Assembly (NCBI GenBank): GCA_025350865.1
Contig: JANXWZ010000187.1
Span: 1 to 37,430, forward strand
From: Rhodanobacteraceae bacterium
Lineage (GTDB): Bacteria > Acidobacteriota > Terriglobia > Terriglobales > Acidobacteriaceae
Direction: 5' to 3'
Length of the DNA stretch: 37,430 bases
Part shown: in pieces, positions 25,697-33,600 of the stretch
Position numbering within the stretch: position 1 is the first letter of the stretch
How the letters are laid out: every line of letters starts with the position of its first letter
Translations under genes and position numbers: made by a program
Notes under the pieces: model-generated
What the model saw: the letters and a program-made list of their open reading frames with translations, nothing else
Databases searched by the model: none
What the model was told of the DNA's origin: nothing

Positions 25697-25873
25697 TTAG
25701 CTGCGCATTGCTTCCAGCCGCGAGGTTGCAGGCTTGGGAATTCGCGCGGCGGCAACCTGTCGTGCGTGGATGCGGAATATGGCGAACAACGCAACGCAAA
25801 CACCGTGGGCGAGCAGAACTCCGACGGCGAGCGACGCCAGCACCGCACTGATCAACATGATCGAGGTAATCAC
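25697..25873 (-). CDS. Small single-span membrane protein (58 aa)
   Basis: Read on the minus strand from GTG 25873 (GGAG 5 nt upstream) to TAA at 25697-25699. The protein begins MITSIMLISAVLASLAVG (start read as Met), has one hydrophobic helix of about 28 residues (2-30), then ALFAIFRIHARQVAAAR and a basic tail ending MRS. The helix, the FRIHARQVA segment, the ribosome binding site and clean stop make it a believable gene. I have the impression that similar 50-60 residue proteins occur in other Acidobacteria. Function unknown. An alternative start is the internal ATG at 25858. Confidence 0.7.
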   Translation of the reverse strand: MITSIMLISAVLASLAVGVLLAHGVCVALFAIFRIHARQVAAARIPKPATSRLEAMRS

Positions 25874-25898
25874 ACAAGCTCCCGTAAACCCTTATGAC

Positions 25899-25925
25899 CC
25901 GGAGTGAGATTTTCACTCCCGGTAC
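25899..25925. promoter_or_regulatory. Inverted repeat upstream of the 58-aa gene
   Basis: GGAGTGA (25901-25907) and TCACTCC (25913-25919) form a 7-bp inverted repeat with a 5-nt centre, about 27 nt upstream of the small gene's start and 120 nt before uvrA. It could be an operator, a leader hairpin, or an end hairpin. The surrounding 25874-26048 has no gene. Confidence 0.4.
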
Positions 25926-26048
25926 GTTGATATTGTCGCAAAGGTGGTGCGGCCCGCATGTTAATAAATGGATGCGTGTTGCTTAGGGTGGTACGGTCCG
26001 GCGAATCGAGTATTCTGAATATTGGTCGAAAAGGTCACCTGAAGCTGA

Positions 26049-29000
26049 ATGAGTACAGTCCTCGAATCACCCGCGCCAGAGATAAATCCACCCACACGCC
26101 CCGGCAAGCGACCGGGGATCACGCACATTACCGTCCGCGGTGCGCGGCAGCACAACCTGCGCAATGTATCGGTTTCGATCCCGCGCAATACGTTGACGGT
26201 GGTGACCGGGCTGTCCGGCTCGGGCAAGTCTTCGCTAGCCTTCGACACGATCTACGCTGAGGGCCAGCGGCGTTATGTCGAGACGCTCTCGGCCTACGCG
26301 CGGCAGTTTTTGGACCAGATGGAGCGGCCCGACGTCGACGCAATCGACGGGCTGTCTCCGGCAATTTCGATCGAGCAGAAGACGACGTCGCGGAGCCCGC
26401 GCTCGACCGTCGGCACGATCACTGAGATCTACGATTACCTACGGCTGCTGTACGCGAGCGTTGGCCAGCCGCACTGCCCCAGCTGCGGCAGACCGATCTC
26501 GCGACAGACGGCAGAGCAAATTGTGGAACGCATCGTCCAGCTGGCGCCGGGCGAGCGGATTACGGTGTACGCCCCGATCGTCCGCGGTCGCAAGGGCGAG
26601 TTTCGCGAGGAGCTGGAAGCGCTGGATCAGCAGGGCTTCCGGGCACGGATCGACGGCGAGATGGTGGAGTTGACGGAAGGGATGCGGCTGGAAAAGCGCA
26701 AGAATCATACCGTTGAGGCGGTCGTCGACCGAATTATTTTGAAGTCGATGGCGGATGATCCCGCGAACGTCAATAGTGCTCTCGCCGGGGTGACGCGCTA
26801 TGACACGCGACGCCTCGAAGCCTCGGTACTGAAGGCGCTGCAGATGGCGAATGGGCTGGTGCTGATCGGGATTCAATCGGCAAGTACGCGGCAGCAGGAC
26901 GAGACACTGTACTCGTCAAGCATGGCTTGCCCGGATTGCGGGATTAACGTGCCGAGACTGGAGCCTCGCAGCTTCTCGTTCAATTCCAACTACGGAGCTT
27001 GCCCAGAGTGCCACGGCCTGGGGAGCATCTACGATTTCGACCCGGCTCGGACAATCACGGATTGGTCGAAGCCGCTGCTGGACGGAGCGATGGGACCCGG
27101 GTCGGGTAGTACTTATCTGCTGAACCTGATCAAGCTGGCCGCCGAGAAATACAAGATCAACCTGAAACTGCCGTTCGAGCAGTTGACCAAGTTGCAGCAG
27201 GACATTCTGCTGTACGGGCCACCTGCCGGCGAGTCGGGACGGACGGGCTTCCACGGGATTTTTGCGTATCTGCGCTCGAACCTCGAAGAGACGAAAAGCG
27301 AAGGCTACCGCGAGTACATGATGCAGTACATGTCCGCGACGAGCTGCCCGAAGTGCAAGGGGCGGCGGCTGCGGCCGGAGTCGCTTGCAGTGACGATTCC
27401 TATCCCGACGTCGCTCGGCGGAGAAGCGACCGCTGCGAGCATCGCGGACTACACGGCGCTGTCGCTAGAACGCGCGTTGATTGGCGCACGGGCGATGGTG
27501 TTTACCGGGCGCGAACGGCTGATCGCGGACCGGTTACAGCGAGAGATTATCGAACGCCTGGAGTTTCTGAACGCCGTCGGACTGGGCTATCTTTCGCTGG
27601 ATCGGTCGGCGGCAACCATCTCCGGCGGTGAAGGCCAGCGGATTCGGCTTGCGACACAGATCGGCTCGCGGCTGCGAGGTGTGCTGTACGTATTGGACGA
27701 GCCATCCATCGGGTTGCATCAGCGCGACAATCAACGGCTGATCGCGGCGTTGATCGCGCTGCGCGACCTGGGCAATACGGTGCTAGTGGTGGAGCACGAT
27801 GAAGATACGATCCGCAAGGCCGACTATGTGCTGGACCTCGGGCCGGGTGCGGGAAAGAACGGCGGCTACCTGATCGCGTCGGGAACGCCTGCGGAGATCA
27901 TGGCGAATCCGGAGTCGGTGACCGGGCAGTATCTGGCGGGCAAGATCAACATTGTGACGCGGCCTTCGCGCACGCTGGAGGATGGCACGGTGGACCTTGG
28001 GCCTCGGCCGTTGACGGGGCGATGGATCACGGTCGAAAATGCCCACTCGCACAATCTCCAGAGCGTTACGGTTCACTTCCCTATCGGCGTGATGACGGTG
28101 GTGACCGGCGTTTCGGGGTCGGGTAAATCGACTCTTGTGAACGACATTCTTTACCGTGCGCTGGCGAAGGAACTCTACGGATCGCGGGAGGAGCCGGGGC
28201 AGCATGGAAAGATCGTCGGCTTCGATCAGCTGGATAAAGTGATTCAGATCGATCAGTCGCCGATCGGGCGGACGCCGCGGTCCAATCCGGCGACGTACAC
28301 GGGCGTGTTCACCGCGATCCGTGACTTGTTTGCGATGCTGCCGGACTCGCGCGAGCGAGGCTACAAGCCGGGACGATTCTCGTTCAACGTGCAAGGCGGA
28401 CGTTGCGAGGCGTGCCAGGGCGAGGGTCAGCGGCGGATCGAAATGAACTTCCTGCCGGATGTCTACGTGCTCTGCGAGGTATGTAACGGCCGCCGTTACA
28501 ACCAAGAGACGCTGGCGGTGAAGTTCAACGGCTACTCCATTGCAGACCTGCTGGAGCTTTCGATTGCCGACGCGTTGCCGATCCTGAAGGACATACCGGC
28601 GGTGGGGATCAAGCTGCAGACGCTGGTGGATGTGGGGCTGGGGTATGTGCATCTTGGCCAGTCGGCGACGACGTTGTCGGGCGGCGAAGCGCAGCGGATG
28701 AAGCTGGCCAGGGAGCTCTCGAAACGGCAGACGGGTAGAACACTTTATCTGTTGGATGAGCCGACGACGGGCCTTCACTTCGACGATGTGCGGCGTCTAC
28801 TGGATGTGCTGCATCGGCTGACGGATCTCGGCAATACGGTGATCATCATCGAACACAACCTCGACATTATTCGCAACGCCGACTACCTGATCGACATGGG
28901 GCCGGAGGGTGGCGAGGGTGGCGGCACGGTAGTGGGCCACGGGACGCCGGAGCAGTTGGCAACCGTGGCTGCGAGCTACACGGGACAGTTTCTGCGCCCG

Positions 29001-29213
29001 CATTTTCCCGGGCTGCAGGCGGTTTCGCCCAATCCGAATGCAGGTGCACAGCCTATGGTGGTGGCGGCCCCCGACGCGGTGAAGGTGGCGCGCGGAAAGT
29101 TTGTAGCTCCGGAGAAAAAGACCGGTCGGGCGACGACTACTCTTGGCGCGAAGACGTCCGCGAAGAAGGTATCAGCGAAAAAAGTTGTGGCGAAGAAGAA
29201 GGCGGCGAAGTAA
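26049..29213 (+). CDS. uvrA: Excinuclease ABC subunit A (UvrA) with a Lys-rich tail
   Basis: A 1054-residue DNA-damage sensor of nucleotide excision repair, with two ABC ATPase halves. Walker A motifs are [10 protein letters not shown] (53-62) and [10 protein letters not shown]; the ABC signatures are [12 protein letters not shown] and [12 protein letters not shown]; the Walker B motifs end in LDEPSIGLH and LDEPTTGLH. Three CxxC-type zinc modules occur (CPSCGRP; CPDCG with CPECHG; CEACQG with CEVCNG). The last 80 residues after [12 protein letters not shown] are not part of usual UvrA (about 940-980 aa): this is a tail rich in Lys and Ala ([16 protein letters not shown]), like histone H1-type tails. 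The N-terminus also carries about 20 extra residues. The stop overlaps the next gene by one base. Confidence 0.97.
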   Translation: MSTVLESPAPEINPPTRPGKRPGITHITVRGARQHNLRNVSVSIPRNTLTVVTGLSGSGKSSLAFDTIYAEGQRRYVETLSAYARQFLDQMERPDVDAIDGLSPAISIEQKTTSRSPRSTVGTITEIYDYLRLLYASVGQPHCPSCGRPISRQTAEQIVERIVQLAPGERITVYAPIVRGRKGEFREELEALDQQGFRARIDGEMVELTEGMRLEKRKNHTVEAVVDRIILKSMADDPANVNSALAGVTRYDTRRLEASVLKALQMANGLVLIGIQSASTRQQDETLYSSSMACPDCGINVPRLEPRSFSFNSNYGACPECHGLGSIYDFDPARTITDWSKPLLDGAMGPGSGSTYLLNLIKLAAEKYKINLKLPFEQLTKLQQDILLYGPPAGESGRTGFHGIFAYLRSNLEETKSEGYREYMMQYMSATSCPKCKGRRLRPESLAVTIPIPTSLGGEATAASIADYTALSLERALIGARAMVFTGRERLIADRLQREIIERLEFLNAVGLGYLSLDRSAATISGGEGQRIRLATQIGSRLRGVLYVLDEPSIGLHQRDNQRLIAALIALRDLGNTVLVVEHDEDTIRKADYVLDLGPGAGKNGGYLIASGTPAEIMANPESVTGQYLAGKINIVTRPSRTLEDGTVDLGPRPLTGRWITVENAHSHNLQSVTVHFPIGVMTVVTGVSGSGKSTLVNDILYRALAKELYGSREEPGQHGKIVGFDQLDKVIQIDQSPIGRTPRSNPATYTGVFTAIRDLFAMLPDSRERGYKPGRFSFNVQGGRCEACQGEGQRRIEMNFLPDVYVLCEVCNGRRYNQETLAVKFNGYSIADLLELSIADALPILKDIPAVGIKLQTLVDVGLGYVHLGQSATTLSGGEAQRMKLARELSKRQTGRTLYLLDEPTTGLHFDDVRRLLDVLHRLTDLGNTVIIIEHNLDIIRNADYLIDMGPEGGEGGGTVVGHGTPEQLATVAASYTGQFLRPHFPGLQAVSPNPNAGAQPMVVAAPDAVKVARGKFVAPEKKTGRATTTLGAKTSAKKVSAKKVVAKKKAAK

Positions 29214-30025
29214 TGGACTCCGGGCCGACTTCGCGGATTCCGAATCTATTGCACTTTATGTCCTTTCTCGGCTTGACGGTCTTATCCTTTGCGCTGTCCG
29301 AGGCAGTGATCCTACTGGTCGCACACGGCTCGCCCGTGGAAGCGACGCTCAACAACGCGCGACTCCAACTCATCGTGAATGTGATGACCTATGTCATCGC
29401 ATTGGCACTGGCGTACTTCGCGATGCCGATCTTTTGGAGTCGCCCATTTCTCGTCGGAATCGAGTGGAACTGGAGCCACGTCAAAGGGTGGTTCGGTCTC
29501 GCGGGGCTTGGGGCAGGATTTGCCGCGCAAGGCTTGACCGTTTTCATGCCGCACCCAAAGGATCTGCCGGTGGAGGAGATTTTTCGCAATCCCGCGCTGG
29601 TCTGGTTTCTGGTGGTCTTCGGAGTGGTTGTCGGCCCGTTGTTCGAAGAGGTGACGTTTCGGGGGTTTCTGCTACCGGCGATCGCCAACATGGTCGATTG
29701 GGTACGGATTCCACGCAGCTCCGATCCAGTGGTGTCTCTCGAAAACCTTCAACTCTGGCGGACGTCGAGTGGCTACTCGCAAGCGGCGCTGGTAACCGCG
29801 TCCATTGTCGCGAGCCTGTTCTTCGCTCTCATCCATGGGCCGCAATTGGGATTCACCTTACCGGCGCTTGCGCTGCTATTCTGCGTTTCGTTGGGGCTCT
29901 GCTTTATACGAATTCGCACCGCATCCGTCGCTGCTTCGACCATCATGCACGGGTGCTACAACCTGTCGATATTCCTCTCGCTGTTCATCGGGTCCGGCGG
30001 ATTCCGGCATCTAGACAAGGTGTAG
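29213..30025 (+). CDS. CPBP-family intramembrane metalloprotease (CAAX protease-like)
   Basis: A 270-residue protein with about seven membrane spans. Motif 1 is PLFEEVTFRGFLLP (Glu145, Glu146, Arg150), motif 2 is FFALIHGPQLGF with the His ligand, and motif 3 is IMHGCYNLS. These are the catalytic elements of the CPBP (Abi/CAAX) family. The ATG is formed with the last base of the uvrA stop (TAATG), so translation is likely coupled to uvrA. Bacterial members include bacteriocin self-immunity and prenyl-protein protease homologues, but the substrate here is unknown. Association with a DNA repair gene has no obvious functional reason. Confidence 0.88.
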   Translation: MDSGPTSRIPNLLHFMSFLGLTVLSFALSEAVILLVAHGSPVEATLNNARLQLIVNVMTYVIALALAYFAMPIFWSRPFLVGIEWNWSHVKGWFGLAGLGAGFAAQGLTVFMPHPKDLPVEEIFRNPALVWFLVVFGVVVGPLFEEVTFRGFLLPAIANMVDWVRIPRSSDPVVSLENLQLWRTSSGYSQAALVTASIVASLFFALIHGPQLGFTLPALALLFCVSLGLCFIRIRTASVAASTIMHGCYNLSIFLSLFIGSGGFRHLDKV

Positions 30026-30067
30026 CCAATAAGCACAGACTATGCACATGTGTGGTACAGTTCCCGC

Positions 30068-30370
30068 ATGGCAGTTTCCCCGGCACCCTCAGAGCGCGCG
30101 ACCTACCGGACAGTGGTCCTGTTGCGGCGCAGTGAAAAGCTGAAGCTGGAGCGGCTGGCGTCGCAGGAAAAGGTCTCATCGGCCGAGGTCATCCGCAGAT
30201 TCATCCGCTCTGGAGAAGAGATGCTGAAGCTGCGCAAGGACGAAGAGGTCATCGGAGCGGCGCTGAAGATCATTCGGACGGCTGTCGCCGAAGCCAACGA
30301 ATCGATGACCCGCACGATGGACAAAGTAGACGCCTTGCACCTCGAACTGCAGCAGCGGAAACTCCAATGA
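30068..30370 (+). CDS. Ribbon-helix-helix-like small protein with coiled-coil tail (100 aa)
   Basis: Starts MAVSPAPSERATYRTV; a GTG at 30050 gives six more residues. Residues about 13-50 (YRTVVLLRRSEKLKLERLA, then VSSAEVIRRFIRSGEEML) fit the beta-strand/helix/helix layout of RHH (CopG/Arc-type) DNA-binding domains. The remaining half (EEVIGAALKIIRTAVAEA, TRTMDKVDALHLELQ) is helical with heptads. No Shine-Dalgarno site is seen before either start, so a leaderless message is possible; TACAGT six bases before the ATG could be a -10 box. The gene overlaps the next by ATGA. It could be an autoregulator; the target is unknown. Confidence 0.72.
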   Translation: MAVSPAPSERATYRTVVLLRRSEKLKLERLASQEKVSSAEVIRRFIRSGEEMLKLRKDEEVIGAALKIIRTAVAEANESMTRTMDKVDALHLELQQRKLQ

Positions 30371-30564
30371 GCCTTGCGGACTCCTTTCTAAGTACAGCGA
30401 AGGATATCCTGATGATGTCCGAAAACATCAAGCGGATGGACTCACGCATCGATAAGATGACCGACGACATGCGTAGCCTGGATCGACGCGTGATGAAGAT
30501 TGAATTGATGGTCGATCTTGCGAAAGACCAGACGCACCGAGATTCTCCGAAAAGGCTTAAATGA
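30367..30564 (+). CDS. Small coiled-coil protein (65 aa)
   Basis: A 65-residue protein with a continuous helical pattern of hydrophobic residues every 3-4 positions (SENIKRMDSRIDKMTDDMRS shortened to MDSRIDKMTDDMRSLDRRV), predicted as a coiled coil over about residues 15-50, and a charged end. It overlaps the RHH gene before it and pyrE after it, each by ATGA, so the three should be translated as a unit. I know no function. It resembles short trimeric coiled-coil proteins and could bind the coiled tail of the RHH protein. The coding frame is supported by the two overlaps. Confidence 0.72.
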   Translation: MSLADSFLSTAKDILMMSENIKRMDSRIDKMTDDMRSLDRRVMKIELMVDLAKDQTHRDSPKRLK

Positions 30565-31217
30565 GCTCCTCGACGACCCGCGACGCACTGCTCGACCTGA
30601 TCGCCACGCTCTCCTTCAAGCTGGGGAGCTTTACGCTGGCTTCAGGCCAGACCTCGGACTACTACATCGATTGCCGCATCACGACGCTGCATGCCGAAGG
30701 CGGGCGGTTAGCGGGGATTGTGCTGCTGGATTTGATCCGAAAGCATTGCCCGACCGCGGTTGCGGTGGGTGGGCTGACGATGGGAGCCGATCCCCTGGTT
30801 TCGAATACAGCGTCGGCGAGCGCATGGGAGTTGGCGGACTTTTTGGAGTTTCAGTCGCTTGCGCCGGATGAGGATCATGGCGATGAGCCTTCGCTGCTGC
30901 ACGGTTTTCTGGTTCGCAAGGCGGAGAAGACGCATGGGACGGGCCGCCGTATCGAGGGCTTCCTGAAACCGGGAGCACAGGTAGTGATTGTGGATGACGT
31001 CTGCACGACCGGAGGGTCGACGATCACGGCGCTCGAAGCCGCTCGCGACGCCGGAATGAAGGTGGTGGGAGTGTTCTGCCTGGTGGATCGCGAGCAGGGT
31101 GGGACGTTGACGATCGAAAGGGCGCTGGCTGAAATACCGTCCGACGAGGATGTCCCCTTTGTGTCCGTCTATACGGCGGGCGACGTGCGGCGCGCGCATC
31201 TTTCGTTGACGATATAG
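30561..31217 (+). CDS. pyrE: Orotate phosphoribosyltransferase
   Basis: A 218-residue type I phosphoribosyltransferase that joins orotate to PRPP to give OMP, the fifth step of pyrimidine synthesis. The PRPP loop is VVIVDDVCTTGGSTI; the N-terminal FTLASGQTSDYYIDCR and the flexible loop region KAEKTHGTGRRIEG are diagnostic. Between GGLTMGADPLVS and FLVRKAEK there are about 15-20 extra residues (acidic, APDEDHGDEP) that many OPRTases lack. The gene overlaps the coiled-coil gene by ATGA, so it depends on the RHH/coiled-coil unit for expression. Confidence 0.93.
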   Translation: MSSSTTRDALLDLIATLSFKLGSFTLASGQTSDYYIDCRITTLHAEGGRLAGIVLLDLIRKHCPTAVAVGGLTMGADPLVSNTASASAWELADFLEFQSLAPDEDHGDEPSLLHGFLVRKAEKTHGTGRRIEGFLKPGAQVVIVDDVCTTGGSTITALEAARDAGMKVVGVFCLVDREQGGTLTIERALAEIPSDEDVPFVSVYTAGDVRRAHLSLTI

Positions 31218-31345
31218 CGTTGAGTAGACAGCGGAAATGGCTGATTGGACTATGCAGCGCGAGCCAAACAGTATGCTCTTTTGCTCATCCGAACAGCTTG
31301 GATATCAATTAACCCAAGCCTATTGAGGGATAGAGGGGAGCAACT

Positions 31346-31552
31346 ATGCCGTCTACTGTTTCACTTTGCCGTAGCTGCGATTCGTCGGGTCATCACCTGT
31401 CGCATCTCCGTCCTTTCGACTGGCCGCTGTATGCTTTCGGGTTCATCCCGATTCGGTGCAAAAACTGTGGGAAGCGATCGTATCGCCACAAGCGTCAGAG
31501 TGAGTCGTTGGCTGGCGAGGCGGATACGGTTCGGGATGATCGTCTAAACTAG
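31346..31552 (+). CDS. Small two-CxxC (zinc-ribbon-like) protein (68 aa)
   Basis: A 68-residue protein with CRSC (8-11) and CKNC (38-41) spaced by a hydrophobic stretch ([15 protein letters not shown]). The two knuckles suggest one bound zinc. A GGGGAG ribosome binding site sits 7 nt before the ATG. Acidobacteria carry many such short CxxC proteins, but I cannot name the family. It ends 7 nt before mtnA, and its stop lies in a short inverted repeat (CGTCT/AGACG, 31541-31555) that also leads into mtnA. Confidence 0.7.
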   Translation: MPSTVSLCRSCDSSGHHLSHLRPFDWPLYAFGFIPIRCKNCGKRSYRHKRQSESLAGEADTVRDDRLN

Positions 31553-31559
31553 ACGAGAC

Positions 31560-32621
31560 ATGATTCCTACACTTGAATGGCTGCCGGAAGGCGTCAACTT
31601 CCTCGATCAGACCAAGCTCCCCCTCGAAGAGACCTACGTTCTCGCCACGGATTACAAACAGGTTGCAACCGTCATTCGCGACATGATCGTGCGCGGTGCC
31701 ATGGCTATCGGCGTCTCGGGCGCGATGGGCGTGGCGCTGGGCATTCAGCAGTCGAAAGCGGAGACGCTGTCGGAACTCAGCGCCGAGGTGGACGAGATCT
31801 GCGCGCATCTGGCGTCGACTCGACCCACTGCCGTCAACCTATTCTGGGGAATTGATCGCGTCCATGACCTCTACAATTCGCTCGCAGCGACGAAGACGCC
31901 GATCCCCGAGATCAAGGCCGCCGTGGTCGCACTCGCGCTTGAAATGTATGACGAGGATATCGCCAACTGCCGTCAGCTGGGAGCACATGGTGCCGAGTTG
32001 ATGCCGCAGCAAGGCACTGTCCTGACCCACTGCAACGCCGGAGCTCTCGCGGCCTGCGGCTACGGTTCGGCACTCGGCGTGATCCGCGCCGCAATCGAGC
32101 GCGGGCACAAGATCGATGTCTTCGCCGACGAGACGCGTCCTTACCTGCAGGGCGCAAGGCTGACCGCGTGGGAACTGATGAAGGATGGGATTCCGACGAC
32201 GGTGCTGTGCGACAACATGGCGGCACACCTGATGAAGAAGGGGCGGATTCAGGCGGTGATCGTAGGAGCGGATCGCATTGCGGCGAACGGCGATACAGCC
32301 AACAAGATTGGAACCTATGGTGTCTCGATTCTTGCGAAGGAACATGGGATTCCGTTCTACGTTGCCGCGCCCTGGGCGACGCTCGACCTGGCGACCGCAC
32401 ATGGGGACTTGATCCCGATCGAGCAACGCAACCCGCGCGAGCTGACCCACGTCAACGGTAAGCAGATGACGCCCGACGGCGTGTCGATCGAGAATCCAGC
32501 GTTTGACGTGACGCCCGCGAAGTACATTTCGGCGATTATTACGGAGCGTGGCATTCTGCGGGCTCCATTCGAGGAATCGATTGCCGCGATGGCGCTGGAC
32601 AAGGTGATTGCCGCCGCTTAG
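31560..32621 (+). CDS. mtnA: S-methyl-5-thioribose-1-phosphate isomerase
   Basis: A 353-residue enzyme of the methionine salvage pathway that isomerises methylthioribose-1-phosphate to methylthioribulose-1-phosphate. The fold is that of eIF2B-type isomerases. Catalytic Cys158 in [13 protein letters not shown] and Asp238 in [18 protein letters not shown] are in place, each two residues off the B. subtilis numbering. [14 protein letters not shown] and NLFWGIDRV are also family signatures. No SAM riboswitch is visible ahead of it, and no other mtn genes occur in the window. Confidence 0.95.
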   Translation: MIPTLEWLPEGVNFLDQTKLPLEETYVLATDYKQVATVIRDMIVRGAMAIGVSGAMGVALGIQQSKAETLSELSAEVDEICAHLASTRPTAVNLFWGIDRVHDLYNSLAATKTPIPEIKAAVVALALEMYDEDIANCRQLGAHGAELMPQQGTVLTHCNAGALAACGYGSALGVIRAAIERGHKIDVFADETRPYLQGARLTAWELMKDGIPTTVLCDNMAAHLMKKGRIQAVIVGADRIAANGDTANKIGTYGVSILAKEHGIPFYVAAPWATLDLATAHGDLIPIEQRNPRELTHVNGKQMTPDGVSIENPAFDVTPAKYISAIITERGILRAPFEESIAAMALDKVIAAA

Positions 32622-32735
32622 GGTTCAAAGACGCCCGACCGGGTCACGTGACACCAAATCGGCTTCGCGCCTGAAAAGCGGGTCAGCACGCGACAGGCTT
32701 ATCCTGAGAGTGTGACATCGAAGGGGCCCGCAGGT

Positions 32736-33056
32736 ATGACTTCTCGCTCGCACCGCCCCGCCGTTCTGGACTTCCGTCGTCATTCTTTGTCGCGCGGAAA
32801 CATTTTGGTACTGGTCAGTCTGGTTGTGGCTATTGGACTGGCAGACTTCCCGCATAACCATCCCACGCTTCTACTCCTGCTGCCCACACTTACGGCGATG
32901 GTGGGGACGGGTGAGACGGTCCGCTGTATGCGGCGGCGGTGGGACTACTATCATGCCGGCGTTATCCTGTGCATCTACATGGACCTGATGATCATTTGCA
33001 TGATCCTCTTTTTCCTCATCTACCCGTACTGGCATTTCATGGCTGTGGCAAGCTAA
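32736..33056 (+). CDS. Hypothetical membrane protein (106 aa)
   Basis: Starts at ATG 32736 (MTSRSHRPAVLDF), with AAGGGG in front; an in-frame GTG at 32712 would add eight residues. Three hydrophobic stretches are seen (NILVLVSLVVAIGLADF, TLLLLLPTLTAMVG, and the long YMDLMIICMILFFLIYPYW), and the first and last are separated by a positively charged loop (RCMRRRWD). I do not recognise a family. It is a solitary gene between mtnA and mscL. Confidence 0.7.
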   Translation: MTSRSHRPAVLDFRRHSLSRGNILVLVSLVVAIGLADFPHNHPTLLLLLPTLTAMVGTGETVRCMRRRWDYYHAGVILCIYMDLMIICMILFFLIYPYWHFMAVAS

Positions 33057-33059
33057 GTC

Positions 33060-33087
33060 TTGCGGTCTCCGCCGTTTGCGATATACT
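33060..33087 (+). promoter_or_regulatory. Candidate promoter of mscL
   Basis: TTGCGG (33060-33065), 16 nt, TATACT (33082-33087). A start site near 33094 would leave a leader of about 46 nt with AGGAGA before the ATG. Confidence 0.4.
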
Positions 33088-33139
33088 CTCGGTCAGCCTT
33101 CCCTCTGCTTGACGATCGTTGCAACCTCAGGAGAACCAG

Positions 33140-33538
33140 ATGATTAAGGGATTTCGTGACTTTTTGCTGCGTGGGAATGTAGTCGACCTGGCAGTCGCTG
33201 TGATCATTGGCGGAGCCTTTGGGGCTATCGTCACCTCGTTTGTGACCAACATCATCACACCGCTGATCGCTGCCATCGTCGGCAAGCCCGACTTTTCCGC
33301 GCTGGTGTTGAAGGTGAACGGCGGCGTCATCACCTACGGAACGTTCCTGAACTCGGCGATTGCGTTCGTGTTGATTGCAACCGTGGTGTACTTCATGATC
33401 GTGCTTCCCATGAACAGCGTCACTTCGAGGATGAACAAGCCGGTGGTTGAAGAAGTAACCACGAAAGCCTGCCCGCAGTGCCTTTCGGAGATTCCGATTG
33501 CCGCGACGCGGTGCAAGTTCTGCACGCAGGCAGTGTAG
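33140..33538 (+). CDS. mscL: Large-conductance mechanosensitive channel with a C-terminal zinc ribbon
   Basis: A 132-residue MscL that opens under membrane tension to release solutes in osmotic downshock. The N-terminal FRDFLLRGNVVDLAVAVIIG is the amphipathic helix and first span, GAFGAIVTSFVTNIITPLI the pore-lining region, and FVLIATVVYFMIVLPMN the second span. Instead of the usual cytoplasmic helix bundle, the C-terminus ends with ACPQCLSEIP...RCKFCTQAV, two CxxC pairs forming a probable zinc ribbon. The start at 33140 is set by AGGAGA 6 nt upstream; the frame is open 7 codons earlier but without such a site. Confidence 0.94.
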   Translation: MIKGFRDFLLRGNVVDLAVAVIIGGAFGAIVTSFVTNIITPLIAAIVGKPDFSALVLKVNGGVITYGTFLNSAIAFVLIATVVYFMIVLPMNSVTSRMNKPVVEEVTTKACPQCLSEIPIAATRCKFCTQAV

Positions 33539-33552
33539 AGCATAGCACTGAA

Positions 33553-33575
33553 ACAGATCCCTTCGGGATGACGAA
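33553..33575. repeat. Extragenic hairpin repeat, short form, copy 2
   Basis: ATCCC-TTC-GGGAT (33557-33569), 14 nt after the mscL stop, flanked by ACAG and GACGAA. Same arms as the copies at 21784 and 25664. Confidence 0.75.
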
Positions 33576-33600
33576 TAAATAGATCAGGTGGGGCTTCCCG

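Noticed and set aside
25060..25848. 262-codon open frame on the minus strand
   Set aside because: Overlaps the STN-like gene and, in a different frame, the 58-residue gene; product Arg/Leu/His-rich with no signals.
30050..30564. RHH plus coiled-coil pair as a classical toxin-antitoxin system
   Set aside because: Neither protein shows a toxin motif (RelE, PIN, MazF or similar), and both are coupled to pyrE, so the label would be unsupported.
31245..31547. 100-codon plus-strand frame overlapping the two-CxxC protein
   Set aside because: The alternative frame at 31346 has the ribosome binding site and paired CxxC motifs; the longer frame has neither.
31450..31560. SAM riboswitch ahead of mtnA
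   Set aside because: The leader is only a few bases after the preceding gene and shows no riboswitch-like set of helices.
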